From Rhizodiscina lignyota (Eukaryota; Ascomycota; Dothideomycetes; Aulographales; Rhizodiscinaceae): 64,000 bases of DNA. The notes beneath the pieces were generated by a model, which saw only the letters and a program-made list of their open reading frames with translations, did no database searches and had not been told where the DNA came from. The position numbers and the translations under genes are program-made. The stretch covers positions 124,001 through 188,000 of the forward strand of contig ML978129.1 of assembly GCA_010015805.1 (NCBI GenBank). Direction: 5' to 3'. This document shows positions 31,717 through 42,674 of this stretch, piece after piece (the stretch's first letter is position 1; the number at the start of each line of letters is the position of its first letter).

Positions 31717-32771
31717 CTAAGGTGGCGTCTTGTGGTACTGAGTAAGTAACTGATAGTCGGTTCGAGCGTGGGAGGTCATATGGAATCCCGCGAGTGTTAT
31801 AGAAAAGGAATAAAACAATGTTGGGGGTCGTGGCTAAGATATAGAAGGTGACACGGCCACTCCGCGCTTCCTGCCGAACGGATGTGGCTAGAATCACGAG
31901 AAGTTTTCTCCATACAATTTTTCTCGATCAGGCGCTAGCCAATGAGGTCATGCACTGTTAATGAGATCTCTCCCCACCAACCGTTCACGCATATATAGTA
32001 AGCGAGGCTAAGGCAGATGAGGCAGATGGGCACGCGACACTCTCTTCTAAGAGTGGGCAGTAGTTACAATGCCAGCTACGGATGTAAGTCCGAGGAGCTT
32101 TATGGGCTGCTGATAGGTTTGCTGGGACCAGCGATATCGAAATCTGGTCCAGACGGCTGCCGTTTGCATTAAACGTACGTAATGACAGCGGCCCGGTCCG
32201 GTCATGAGGCAGCGCTCTCACATGCGATAGACTAAGGGACGGCATGTGGAAAATGCCTGAGCAACGTGCAGACAAAGAGCATGAGGAACATCAGGTCTTT
32301 GAGACGGGCTGGGCTGGAAAAGGTCCGATTCGACATTGTAATAGATTGTGTCATACGGGTCTTCTCGGGTGGCGAAAGACTCTGACTGATGTCGTTACAT
32401 AAGTGTTCGGGCCGACGTCGGCCCATGATCGGCGCGCGGGTAGTTACGTAGTGGCGCGCGAAACTTCGACACACCATGCGCACGAGTTGCGTCGCGAATT
32501 TCACGCGCATCAAAGTCGACTGACTCATTGATGAAGGCATGCTTCTATTGCCTCGCGCTTTCATTCATTGCTAATTTGATTTGTGTGTCACATAGTGGTT
32601 TAGCGAGCGACTCAAGCCTTGACTGATGGACTTTCATGTTTGACCCCGGAATATTGGTTTGGACGTTCAAGTCGTCCCTGTCTTTTCACCATTTCCAAGG
32701 GAGCTTTGCTCGTTAGCCTGTAGGCCCAAAATTTCCTTCATCTGTAACCTTTTCTTCCTGATAGAGGCGAC
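31717..32771. other. Divergent intergenic region
   Basis: About 1 kb between the SPX-RING gene (-) and the J-protein gene (+). A TATATA-like stretch sits near 31990. Short frames on the minus strand are unsupported. The last 100 bases have the CT-rich look of a leader. Confidence 0.5.
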
Positions 32772-34451
32772 ATGGGGGCCGGCCAGTCAACTGGAGGCGG
32801 GACGGACGCTCCACTCGAAGTCAAGACAAGCTTCTACGAGGTTCTCGGTATCGAGCGACAAGCCTCCGATGACGAGATTAAACGCGCATACAAACGCAAA
32901 GCACTCGAGCTACATCCTGATCGCAATTATGGCAACGATACGACAGGGCTCTTCGCCGAAGTCCAGGCAGCTTTCGAAGTACTGTCTGATCCGCACGAAC
33001 GGGCGTGGTATGATGCGCATGAGGCAGAGATACTTCGAGGTGGAGAGCCGGAGGGTGGTGCTGGGGAACACTTCGAGGCAAATATCAAGGTCACGACGGT
33101 GGACGATATTACCAAGATGATGAAGAAGTTTAATCGCGGGATAGACTTTTCGGATATGCCAACTGGATTCTATGGCTTTTTAAGGGATACCTTTGCGCAG
33201 TTGGCCAAGGAAGAGGAAGCTGCGGCGCGGTGGGAAGGTTCAGAAGAGATGGACTATCCGCCGTTTGGACACGAGGATGACACTTATGATCCCGTAGTCA
33301 AGGAGTTTTATGGAGTTTGGAGCGGGTTTGCAACAAGAAAGACATTCGCATGGAAGGATAAGTGGCGGTTATCTGATGCTCCGGATCGGCGGATCAGACG
33401 ACTTATGGAGAAGGATAACCAGAAACTACGGGAGCAAGGCATCAAGCAGTTCAACGAAGCTGTCAGAATGCTCGTAACGTTTGTGAAGAAGAGAGACCCT
33501 AGATGGACGCCGCCAACTACGACAGATGCAGAGAGGCAGAAGTCATTGCGGGATGCGGCTGCGGCACAAGCAGCGAAGGCACGCGCTGAGAACGAGGCGA
33601 AGATGCGGGCTGAAAACGCGATTCCTGACTGGGCAAAGGCTCGAGATCCGGACGAACTGGAAGAGATGGAGGAAGAAGAGGAAGAACAAGAAGAGTTCGA
33701 ATGCGTCGCTTGTCACAAAACATTCAAGAGTGAGAGGCAGTTCGAGGCACATGAGAAAAGCAAAAAACACCAGAAGGCTGTGCAAGCGCTGAAAAGGAAG
33801 ATGCAAAAGGACAACAAGAACCTCCACCTGGATGAAATCTCAAGTAGTGGTGCGATCACTCCGATGTCGGACGAGGAAGAGTTGGAAGATAACAAGGATA
33901 CTAGTGGCAAGGCCCAAGGCAGAGACATTGATGATCTGGCTGATGATGTGGAGACCATATATGTGAATGGTGCATCGGAGAGTGAGGATGTCTTACAAGG
34001 AGAAGATGAAGCAAAGAAAACGCAGATGCAAGCAGACGGCTCTCAAGAGAGTAAAACCGAAGATCCACATGCGCCAACAGCAAGCGATGAATCGGAAGCA
34101 TCCGATGACGATTACGCTCCCAGATCAAAGATCACAAATCGCCTGAAACAAAATGCACCTGAAAGAGCAGCATCTGCAAAGAGTGATGAAGATGAGGATG
34201 TGAAATCTGTTTTAGAAGACTCCGATGCTGCACCGACCAAGGCTGCTCCAAAGAAAGGCAAAGCAGCTCAGAAGCGAGCAAAGCGCGCCGCACAAGCTGC
34301 AGCGGATGATCAGACCGAGCTGAAGTTTAAGTGCGCCGTGTGCGACGAAGCATTCCCGTCGAAGACCCGCATGTTTCAACATATCAAGGATTGGGGACAT
34401 GCAGCTCCTCCATCTAGTGTGGGTGGCAAGGGCAAGAAAGGAAAGAAATGA
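32772..34451 (+). CDS. JJJ1: Jjj1/DNAJC21-type J-domain zinc-finger protein
   Basis: A single exon of 559 aa with ATG context gcgacATGggg. The J domain spans about 20-88 with an intact HPD (48-50). A J-associated middle follows (EFYGVWSGFATRKTFAW), then a charged coiled coil and the first C2H2 finger (C311, C314, H327, H333). After a long acidic disordered region comes a second C2H2 finger (C521, C524, H537, H543) and a Lys/Gly tail. Yeast Jjj1 works with Hsp70 and Rei1 in cytosolic 60S maturation, to release Arx1. Jjj1 with two fingers matches. The N-terminus MGAGQSTGGG fits an N-myristoylation signal (Gly2, Ser6), which is unexpected for a cytosolic ribosome factor (see findings). Confidence 0.92.
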   Translation: MGAGQSTGGGTDAPLEVKTSFYEVLGIERQASDDEIKRAYKRKALELHPDRNYGNDTTGLFAEVQAAFEVLSDPHERAWYDAHEAEILRGGEPEGGAGEHFEANIKVTTVDDITKMMKKFNRGIDFSDMPTGFYGFLRDTFAQLAKEEEAAARWEGSEEMDYPPFGHEDDTYDPVVKEFYGVWSGFATRKTFAWKDKWRLSDAPDRRIRRLMEKDNQKLREQGIKQFNEAVRMLVTFVKKRDPRWTPPTTTDAERQKSLRDAAAAQAAKARAENEAKMRAENAIPDWAKARDPDELEEMEEEEEEQEEFECVACHKTFKSERQFEAHEKSKKHQKAVQALKRKMQKDNKNLHLDEISSSGAITPMSDEEELEDNKDTSGKAQGRDIDDLADDVETIYVNGASESEDVLQGEDEAKKTQMQADGSQESKTEDPHAPTASDESEASDDDYAPRSKITNRLKQNAPERAASAKSDEDEDVKSVLEDSDAAPTKAAPKKGKAAQKRAKRAAQAAADDQTELKFKCAVCDEAFPSKTRMFQHIKDWGHAAPPSSVGGKGKKGKK

Positions 34452-34926
34452 AGAGTATCTCCACGTCGTCGTCTTTTACCATTTGATACCCCATAGAGCG
34501 AGCATTGCTACGTCCATTGTTATGAAACTGCCTTTGCAGAGTTGAGTGGAGAACACACTGTCTGACCGTCTCTCTTGTCTGTTCGCGTTGTGCACCCACA
34601 TTCAATTGCGCTTCTGACCTACACGTCTTTTCTGAGCTGTCTCTCGGACATTCTTGCGATCGAACGCCGATCGATGGTCGACTTGCAGACTTGTGGTACA
34701 CAACCTTGGAACTTGTCCAACAGCCTGCCTTTTGAAAAGTTTCCGACGTCAAGTTTGCGTCGTGCGCTTTCCTTGTATCATTATCGAAAGGTTACTTAAA
34801 TTCTCGTCATCCGGCCTCTCGCCGTCTTCAGATTTTATCTTGTCCTCTCGAACTTGCCTCAGATTGTTGATCTGACTCGTAGTTGTAACGCTGAAATTTC
34901 CAAGCAAAGTTCACAACCTCAGCAAA
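34452..34926. other. Intergenic region
   Basis: Between the J-protein gene and the small secreted-protein gene, both on the plus strand. It should hold the promoter of the latter; the last 150 bases are CT- and T-rich. No other feature is seen. Confidence 0.5.
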
Positions 34927-35648
34927 ATGTTTCCCAGTACCATTTCAACTTTTGTCTTCCTCATTTCCACTGGCTTGGCTACGTCTCTCGAAGCTCGCAG
35001 CGGTCCCATCGTGTCCCAGCCAGAAAGCTGCACTGTAAGTTCACAGGACTCCACAATGTACCACAATGTTAACAGAAGAAAACAAAAATGCAGTTCGAAG
35101 ATTCGGCAAACAATGTAGGCGCCAACGCGGGCAGTGATCCAGACTGCAAATCCCACTTCGAGGGCTTTGCCATTGCCGTCCCCAGTGACATAGGTCAGCT
35201 CGAATTCCCTGACGGCAAGGTCTTCGTGGCCAGCAATACCGGCTCCGGCAAGACTACTGTCAGGTACGCCAGCCTACCGTACGACGCGATGAACCCTACC
35301 GGTATCTCCATCGCTTGCTTCCTGCAGGTTCAACAGGCCGTCGCCGCGGGCGGGATCACCAACCCTGTCAAGGGAACTGCTGCTGCGCCCGTATCGTGCG
35401 ATATCCAGGTCGCCATCACTGCTGCGCGAGATGCCACCTTGGTTGGCAAATATGACACCTGCCAATTTCGTCCAACTAGCGAAACCAACCAGAAAGTGCA
35501 GCCATGCACATTCAAGAACATCACGCAGGATGGAGTGACTCAGTTGAATTTCACTGTTCTCAACAATCCGCTATCATCGGTTGATGTTGGGGCCAAAGGA
35601 TTTGTTGTGGACGATTTCAAGTTCACTGGTCAGATATATTGTCAGTAA
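34927..35648 (+). CDS. Small secreted cysteine-containing protein, effector-like
   Basis: Exons 34927..35034 and 35094..35648 give 220 aa. The 59-nt intron (GTAAGT donor, AATGCAG acceptor) joins PESCT to FEDSANN. A signal peptide covers about 1-20 (TFVFLISTGLATS). The mature protein has seven Cys (35, 54, 111, 138, 159, 174, 219), one potential N-glycosylation site at NIT and one at NFT, and beta-rich alternation. Length, signal and Cys fit the broad class of fungal small secreted proteins. I recognise no family. VASNTGSGKTT looks like a P-loop but is likely chance in a secreted protein. An earlier acceptor (AACAG at 35075) is also in frame and would insert six residues, but the only branch-like TTAAC overlaps it. 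Confidence 0.8.
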
Positions 35649-35944
35649 TGTCGAGTTTAATCCAGGACGGTGATCGGGTGGGTCAACGAAAGGAGACGTA
35701 GTTACGAGGACACTCGCATTGATTGAACGGGAAATTATTCCGAGCGCGCAGATATTCTACGTCGGGCATCTTGGTCTCAACTGCAATGATGAATAAGCAA
35801 CACCTGTATGGAATTCACGGAATGAATCGTTCAACTGAGCAAGCACAGTCAAACCTCTAATTTTGCTTTGCCCTATTCCTCGATGGATCAATGCCGAGAC
35901 ATGATGTGTCATAATACATTATAATCGTAAAGTCTTTCTAGAAC

Positions 35945-38900
35945 TTATGTAATGCTTTCCACTCCTGCCTTGAGCGACTCCCAGCCCGCTGCTTTCCATG
36001 GTGCAACGAGAATAGCTCTCTGTGCGTCGGCAATAGAGCCCGCCCTCGCAAGTACTTCCGCCAACTCTTCCGCATCGAGTGCACCTCTTGGTGGCACGCT
36101 CCGCATCGCAGTGACAAGAGCCATTTGCCCTGGTAAAGGATCATCTGTGGCAAGATCGGCAAGCTGGACCCACGGGTGCGGATGGCCTGGATTGATCATG
36201 ATCGATGTTTGGATCTCGTCCATCTCTTCCACAGTCGCATCTGCACCATCATGTTTCGGGGCGGTGCCAGCATCTTCAGCAAGACTAGCAGTAACGGCTT
36301 CAAGGACTCTCTCAACCTCAGAGCGGTCCTTTTCGGTCAGTGTCTCTACCATGCGTAGGGTCTGTAGCTCTTCCTTCACCGCCTCGCAAACGTCAGTGTC
36401 CGAATCGAGTACGCCCATCACACCAAGCAGGCACACAGCGCCCACATGACCGGGATTCCTTTCGATGGCTTCAAAAAGCTGCTCTCTAGCTACTGAACGT
36501 TCCTCTCCGCTGCCTCGTGCCCAGAGGACTTGCGCTAGTAAACAAATGACGTCTGGATTACTTGCGCTCTCTGCTAGAGCGTCTCGGAATGCGGCTAAAG
36601 CTGCGTCCATATCATGCTGATAAAATTGGGCAAGACCGGCACTGAGATGTGCAGATAGACGAATTTTCCGCCTTGAATCTGACGGTATGTCTGCGTCTTC
36701 GCCCGTGAGGTCAAGTGCAAGCTCTGCCGCTTCTATGGCACTGGGAAAGTCTTTCGCGGCAAGCGAGGTTCTGGCCAGGTCCGCTTTTGCGGAGGCAAAG
36801 CGGAACATGGCAGTGCTTGACTCTGCCTTCTCGTAATCCTCTTCGGCACTCTCAGCTAGGGCGGTGAGACTCGTGATAGCGTTGCTGAAATTCCCAGCAC
36901 GCTCTTGCATAAGTGAGAGAAGTTGATGGTATGGAACTGCGGTAGCCGTTGCATCCTGGGCATGTAACTGAACCATGGCGAACAACGGACGAATGAGGTT
37001 CTCGACGTTTTGAGTGTGCTCGGCTGCGGATGATAGATGGTCGAATGCCGAAGTTGCGTATAGCCGCTTCACGATAACAGCGTCGGCACCAGAAATCTCG
37101 AAGGCATGCGTGAAATGCAACCTCGCTTCTTTCAGGTCACCCCAAAGCAGCGCTAGAATACCTTCACCCACCCAAGCTGGAGCGTAATCGGGATCTGTAG
37201 ACTGTGTACGTACGAAAGCTTGATGGGCTAGCTCATAGTCGTTCTGAAGCAGGTATAGAGCCCCCAAATTCGTCCAAGTCTTCGGACTTCGCTCATTCAG
37301 ATGTAAGCTCCTCACCAACGCATGCTGAGCGACCTTCGGGCTGCGTTGTGTTGTGACGACACCCAATGCGCTCCAGAAGTCCGCGTTGCCGGCCTCTAAC
37401 TCAATTGCGCGTTTGAAACATCGCATTGAGGCGTGAAGAAACTTGGAGCGTGCCTTTGCGGGACCTCCAGTCGAGTTGGGCTCTTCAAGGCACACGTGGG
37501 CGCGGTATTCAGTCCAGCCCAGGTTGTACCAAGATACAGCTTGCGCATGGGCGTCGTGTGAGCAGCTCTGAATTGCCTTCTTGTGAGCTAATATAGCTGC
37601 AGTTAGGCACATGTTCAGATACGAGACTGTAGGTTCGTCATTGTGCTCTCCTGCGTTTGGAAAATCAATCAACGAAGCTTTTCCAATGCTGTCAATCTCG
37701 ACAAACAAGTCCTTGGTATCACCAATGTTTGACTCCAGGAGAGACCGAACAGTTTTGGCTGGGAATTCTGCTGTGCGCTGTTGGACCCAGGTGAACACAG
37801 CACACGCATCTCCGACACCCTTCCACATATTGAACGCCTCGGGTTTGTACTCTGCAATCAGTGCAGCAACTTTGATAGCTTCTTTCGCGCTGTTCACTGC
37901 TTCACCGAGGAATCCTATCTCGATACTACGCCATGCTCGTTCCACGAATGTCTGAAGTAACGCAATGCTAACGCCGAATTCTTGTGGTCGCTCCGCGAGA
38001 ACATCGCGATACCCAGAGATAGCTTCGTTGTATTCACCAAGCTCTCGATGTACGTTTGCGAGCATGTACTGGGTAAACCACGCCTCGCCTGACTGTTTCA
38101 TCTTTGTTCCATCAGGAGGGTTCTGCGCGAAGTTAAAAGCTCGAGCAGCCGAGTTATAGCGACCAGAATTGTGATACGACTCTCCTAAGCCCACGTAAGA
38201 GTGGTAGTCGTCTGGACTGATTCTGAGCGCCGCTAGGAATGAGACGATTGCTTGAGAGTAATCTTGACGATTCATTTGCACAACTCCAAGAGCAGAAAAT
38301 GGCCAGCTGATTCCCTTTTTCTTGCTGCCGGGCGTTGACTTTGCCCGTCCTGAATCGACCACTCGTTGAGCAATTACTTCCACAATATCCCAATCGCCCA
38401 TGTCCGCAAAACTACGCGCCATTCGTTCTGCGGCGATGATCTCAGCGGAAGAGAGCTCGAAAGCTTTCTGGTAGCACTGTCTCGCTCGCTTCTTGTCCTT
38501 TACATAGTCCTCATAGAATATGCCAAGAGCTGTATAAGCTGGCGCACAGTTTGGGTCTGTCTTTATGGCGGCCAGAAAGTTGACGTAAGCGCCCTTGCGA
38601 TCCTTCCGAGCAGTCCTTGATGGATCAATATCCCATTGACACATGCCAATGCGGTATAGTGTCTGTGCTTTCAGGTCCCTGCTGCGCGTGTCTCTCACTT
38701 CCATCCCCTGCAAGTATGTCTCCAACTCGGACAGGCCGGTGGCATACTCTCCGATTTGAGCCTTGCACCATGCTACTTCTGCACCTATCCTGAAATTTGT
38801 GGGATCTCGCGCAAGTGCTCGCTCCAGAAATTCGATGGCCTCTGCATGATTGTCCTCCTCTTCCAATACCAATCCGATACCGATTAAGGCTGGCGTAAAT

Positions 38901-40222
38901 GTCTTCTTGCGCTCCAATATGGCCTCAAAGATTGATTTGGCTTCGGTATGGTTTCTGGGTGCTTGGTAATATATGAGACTTGTCGCTAAGGTGCTGCTGA
39001 TGGCATCGTTGTTCGTTTGAAGCTTGAGTCCACTTCGGCTGGTAACTGTCGACAAGAAGCGGAGAGCTTTGCGAGCAACTTCAACTGCGCTTTCATGCTC
39101 TCCGAGGTGGAGATAGTATTCACTCATGAGACGGTGCGCAAGATATGAGTCCTTGCAGATTTCGATGCCCTCTGTCATGAGAACTAGGCGGTCTTCGGCA
39201 GTGAGTATAACATTGTCAGCTTCCTCGTCTCCATCTTCTGCCTCTGTTTCCGGTGAAGGCGGCCATGGAGAAAGTTCACTGCTTAGAAAGCCTCTGAGCA
39301 CTTTTGCTAGGCCACGATCGGGGAAGAGATGTGTGAATTGGTGGACAATGTCTGCGTCCAATTCCTCTAGATCCGCAACGTCCTTCCATTCGAGTTGTAT
39401 TTCCCAGGCCAGACGATACGGGTGTTTAATGATGACCATTCCTTCCGCGATTTTCATCACCTGCTTCCGTTTTGCATCCTTTTGATGGGGTGGGAGAACA
39501 ATGAGAGTGTCGTAGGCTCGCTGAAAGAGCTTTTCCTCATACGTGCGGCGTACTTCATCATCCGTGCTCCAGTCAATAATACTCTGGTATATATCCTCAA
39601 GACTGCTGCCAGTATAGACTTCTCGCTTGACGTCAACGGTGACCTGTGCAAGTCGCGCTCCAATTCTTGTGCGTCGCTCTCCGATGGCCTTGTTGATCCG
39701 CTCGTTCTCCTCTTGCTCCGTGATTTCGGCAAGCCGAGAATACGTTAAAAAGGGATGCGGCAACCGTCCTTCAAGGTACGAATATACAGAACTGGTCGGA
39801 AGTTGCGTCTGTAGTGCCGCGTGATACTGCACGCGAGTACCATTCTTTTTCGCGAAGTCGACAATTTTGTTGATAGCATCTTGCCCGCGGTGCTTATCAT
39901 CTGTCTCTCCATATATTTCCGCCAACTTTACGCCGACATTGATGTACTCGCTGACTTTCTTTGGTCCTTGTCCGCCGTACAATTCCCGCAAGCCAAGCCA
40001 AGCTTGAGGATCCTCTGGCTTGATTCTTGTGGCAGAGTTATAGGCTTTCTCTGATTCATCGAGCTGATTCGTTTGTTGGCATGCTAGTCCAAGGAAGAGA
40101 TATGCGAAGTAATTGTTTTGGTCTACTGCAAGCACCTCTTGCGCTCGAACGGCAGCTTCATTCCAGTTTTTGGCGTCTAGAGCCGACTTTGCGGCTTTCA
40201 ACGCCGCCTTGATGTTCGACAT
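35945..40222 (-). CDS. SKI3: Superkiller protein Ski3, TPR scaffold of the Ski complex
   Basis: A single exon of 1425 aa, close to yeast Ski3 (1432 aa). The N-terminus MSNIKAALKAAKSALDAKNW followed by TPR units (EEVLAVD-type, YFAYLFLGLACQQTNQLDES) is typical. TPRs recur throughout (YVNFLAAIKTDPNCAPAYTALG, SYVGLGESYHNSGRYNSAAR, TWTNLGALYLLQNDYELAHQ). Ski3 holds the helicase Ski2 and two copies of the WD protein Ski8 in the complex that feeds mRNA to the cytosolic exosome for 3'-5' decay and in no-go/non-stop surveillance. No intron is needed over 4.3 kb. I see nothing unusual apart from lacking introns. Confidence 0.95.
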   Translation of the reverse strand: MSNIKAALKAAKSALDAKNWNEAAVRAQEVLAVDQNNYFAYLFLGLACQQTNQLDESEKAYNSATRIKPEDPQAWLGLRELYGGQGPKKVSEYINVGVKLAEIYGETDDKHRGQDAINKIVDFAKKNGTRVQYHAALQTQLPTSSVYSYLEGRLPHPFLTYSRLAEITEQEENERINKAIGERRTRIGARLAQVTVDVKREVYTGSSLEDIYQSIIDWSTDDEVRRTYEEKLFQRAYDTLIVLPPHQKDAKRKQVMKIAEGMVIIKHPYRLAWEIQLEWKDVADLEELDADIVHQFTHLFPDRGLAKVLRGFLSSELSPWPPSPETEAEDGDEEADNVILTAEDRLVLMTEGIEICKDSYLAHRLMSEYYLHLGEHESAVEVARKALRFLSTVTSRSGLKLQTNNDAISSTLATSLIYYQAPRNHTEAKSIFEAILERKKTFTPALIGIGLVLEEEDNHAEAIEFLERALARDPTNFRIGAEVAWCKAQIGEYATGLSELETYLQGMEVRDTRSRDLKAQTLYRIGMCQWDIDPSRTARKDRKGAYVNFLAAIKTDPNCAPAYTALGIFYEDYVKDKKRARQCYQKAFELSSAEIIAAERMARSFADMGDWDIVEVIAQRVVDSGRAKSTPGSKKKGISWPFSALGVVQMNRQDYSQAIVSFLAALRISPDDYHSYVGLGESYHNSGRYNSAARAFNFAQNPPDGTKMKQSGEAWFTQYMLANVHRELGEYNEAISGYRDVLAERPQEFGVSIALLQTFVERAWRSIEIGFLGEAVNSAKEAIKVAALIAEYKPEAFNMWKGVGDACAVFTWVQQRTAEFPAKTVRSLLESNIGDTKDLFVEIDSIGKASLIDFPNAGEHNDEPTVSYLNMCLTAAILAHKKAIQSCSHDAHAQAVSWYNLGWTEYRAHVCLEEPNSTGGPAKARSKFLHASMRCFKRAIELEAGNADFWSALGVVTTQRSPKVAQHALVRSLHLNERSPKTWTNLGALYLLQNDYELAHQAFVRTQSTDPDYAPAWVGEGILALLWGDLKEARLHFTHAFEISGADAVIVKRLYATSAFDHLSSAAEHTQNVENLIRPLFAMVQLHAQDATATAVPYHQLLSLMQERAGNFSNAITSLTALAESAEEDYEKAESSTAMFRFASAKADLARTSLAAKDFPSAIEAAELALDLTGEDADIPSDSRRKIRLSAHLSAGLAQFYQHDMDAALAAFRDALAESASNPDVICLLAQVLWARGSGEERSVAREQLFEAIERNPGHVGAVCLLGVMGVLDSDTDVCEAVKEELQTLRMVETLTEKDRSEVERVLEAVTASLAEDAGTAPKHDGADATVEEMDEIQTSIMINPGHPHPWVQLADLATDDPLPGQMALVTAMRSVPPRGALDAEELAEVLARAGSIADAQRAILVAPWKAAGWESLKAGVESIT

Positions 40223-40907
40223 TTTTGACGTTTCTCATACCCGCATGATGAAATCTGAAGAGAGGCAGAAAAAGAAATCGTACGCAGTGCATGTGTACGT
40301 GTTTGAGTTCGATGACTAGGCTTGGCAGTGACTTTGCGTTTGTGTGAACGTTCCATTCGTGGCGTTAATTGCTTATGTAATCGTGGCGCATCATTCAAGT
40401 CCCCTCCCCTCTCTCGCTCTGGCTGCATCGTTGTGACTTACCATATGAATTTATCTGGTCTCAAGTGGAATTTGAATCAAGAGGACGCCACTATCTTGGG
40501 GAAACAGCTGGCAGGCTGAGACCTGCGGCGCCGTAATGTTGGGCCATCTCTCACAAAGCCAATGCTTATGAGTATGTGAGCTTTGCCTCAACTTCCCTCA
40601 CGCATTAGCCACAGACGGCAAAGAAGCCGGTATAGATTCTTTAGGATGAGCAAAGCCAAATCTCAGTTTGTCTATCTTGTGCTTTTCAGTTCCGAATTTC
40701 GATATCGGTAACTATAATATCCAGACTCTTGTGTGACTCGTCGAAGGATCAACAAGCCTCGATCGTCACGTATCAAGTGTAACGTGTCCTCCATCCATTA
40801 AAGCCTGCTTCTCCGCCAGTGCGAGCAATTGATTCCATGGATTGACTGAGTTTAATCCGAGCTTCTGTTATTGCTCTTACTCAATAACACCTTCAGAGTC
40901 CGTTATC
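40223..40907. other. Divergent intergenic region
   Basis: Between SKI3 (-) and a small membrane-protein gene (+). It has a gtgtacgtg/catgtgtacgtg motif near 40290 and no recognisable gene or repeat. Confidence 0.45.
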
Positions 40908-41522
40908 ATGGACGAGGCAAAGTCCCCGGAGCGGCAACAAGTCCAGTGCAACGACCAAGCTATACAAATCAAGCGATCCGACTTTCCAGTTCTGTCCTTC
41001 TTAATCCCGCCGTCGTTATCAAAGAAGAGCGGCAGAGGTGCCCTCACCCTCTCACGGTCTCATCATGGCGCACGGTACGAGCAAAGAAAATCGATGCCGG
41101 CTGACGAAGACCCAGTTGACAACGAAGAAGGCAACTTCTTCATTGTCAACCGATTCCTCGCATTGAATCACCTGCAAAAAGTCATTGCGATATTTCTTTT
41201 CATTCTTTTCATCCTAATACTGATCGTCTGGCTCGAAAGCCAACGAATGCAATGGCCCTGCCCTCATCGACCTTGGTTGTTCCAGCTCGCTCGATGCAGG
41301 TATTGGGATCCCGACAATTGGGACCACTGGGAACGCCATATGGAAATGAGAGAAAGGCGAATGAATATTTGGATACACGATTCTGCAACTCATGATTGTA
41401 TCAGCACTATGTATCATGATAATCGCACAGCCATGAGCATGGAATCGGACTGGACCGCTTTTGGGCGATGTGTAGAAACATTAGTGGACGAAATGAGGAA
41501 TCTAGGACCCTGCGAGATGTAG
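40908..41522 (+). CDS. Single-pass membrane protein, unknown function
   Basis: 204 aa from the first in-frame ATG (40908, atcATGgac). The frame is open for 22 codons upstream but has no ATG. The N-terminal 95 residues are hydrophilic and carry an acidic stretch EDPVDNEEGNFF. One clear membrane helix follows (about 108-130, VIAIFLFILFILILIVWL). The remaining 75 residues are rich in Trp, Met and His and contain five Cys (PCPH, ARCRYW, HDCIST, GRCVET, GPCEM). With the helix flanked by KVI on the N side and Arg after it, orientation is uncertain. No family recognised. Confidence 0.6.
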   Translation: MDEAKSPERQQVQCNDQAIQIKRSDFPVLSFLIPPSLSKKSGRGALTLSRSHHGARYEQRKSMPADEDPVDNEEGNFFIVNRFLALNHLQKVIAIFLFILFILILIVWLESQRMQWPCPHRPWLFQLARCRYWDPDNWDHWERHMEMRERRMNIWIHDSATHDCISTMYHDNRTAMSMESDWTAFGRCVETLVDEMRNLGPCEM

Positions 41523-41655
41523 AATATTGTGGAGTGCAATAGAGCATGGTATTTCCGGGACGAATTCGGAGGCAAATTCATAGTAGAAAGGTGTTTGACG
41601 ATCATATGAAGCTGACTGGCCTCCATCCAATAAGAAGTTATCATCCTCTATGTTT

Positions 41656-42674
41656 CTATATAAATTCAAGGAGTGCCGTATCCACTTCGGCTAGATTTGA
41701 TGCGCTCAGAAAATGATAACCATTTTTTACTATCACCAATTGCTTCTCCGGCGCATTCGTGAATAATTCGATCTCCTCCGTTGCGTTAGCAACGCTGTAG
41801 ACGGCGTCATTCGTGCCCTAAACAAACATCATCGTCAGTATGTGGCGTTCCGAACGGTGATGACCTTTAAGTCGTTGTAAGCCAACTCACATGCATCCAT
41901 AGCACCGGACACCTCACATCCACCAACCGTCCATGCAACCCGTCGCGATCTCGTAGATTAATCGCCGCCATCCGAAACCTCTGCCTGCCATCGTCGCCCA
42001 GGTAATTCTTCCTCATTGTCTCGCGCCAGAAATCTCGATCTTCTTGAGCACAGTCCTTTCCAAGGCCAACATCGATTGTTGGATCAATATACGGATCGAC
42101 CAAGGCAAAGTCGGGTATTGGTTCTGGCGACGTCAGGAGCTGGATACCCGGCGTCATCGCGAGGGACACATCCCAGCAGCCTAGAGCAACTGTCCGCGGC
42201 GACTCTGAGTCCATGGACGTGCCGAGAGGGATAATACCGAGTATCTGTATTCAAGGCATTAATCTTCAAATTCTTTAGATATGCGGGAACAGTCCTTACC
42301 CGTCTCGGCGCCATGATTGCCATCCTAACCGTGATCCAACCTCCTTGGCTCGTGCCCAGCACAAATGCCTTCTCAATCCCCAGTTTATTCATCACCTGCA
42401 GATTCATCTCTGCCGTGTCCCAATACGTCCAATTCTTTCTAGCAGTTCTAGTCTGACCATGGCCGAGGAGCTCAATGGCAAGCAGGTTCGCTGTATCCGT
42501 GAGTTCTTTGTTTGCGAACTGCGGACGGAACAGCTCGGCGGAGGTGGCGAAGCTGTTGACCAGAATGACGGTGGGTTTTGCGGGATCGATTGCTGGCTGC
42601 GATGATGGGACCTGGATGCCTGCAAATATTCCGCCAAGGTGGGGAACGTGGACAATCTTCTTCGTGTAAGACAT
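41656..42674 (-). CDS. Alpha/beta-hydrolase fold protein
   Basis: Three exons: 42300..42674, 41891..42244 and 41656..41817, 296 aa. The introns are 55 nt (GTAAGG...ACAG) and 73 nt (GTGAGT...TTTAG), both phase 0. ATG at 42674 is chosen because the frame upstream lacks one. The fold is clear: oxyanion loop region ILVNSFATSAELF, the nucleophile elbow GTSQGGW with Ser109, the acid Asp247 in HGTNDAVYS and the His278 in NGYHFLSAS. Serine, Asp and His are all present only after splicing the third exon, which supports the model. Substrate is unknown; related enzymes include esterases and C-C hydrolases. No signal peptide or membrane segment. Confidence 0.88.

Noticed and set aside
35340-35360. P-loop-like GSGKT in the small secreted protein (residues 86-90)
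   Set aside because: Protein has a signal peptide and no other nucleotide-binding motif, so this is probably chance. The motif itself is near 35240; I note it only to dismiss an ATPase call.
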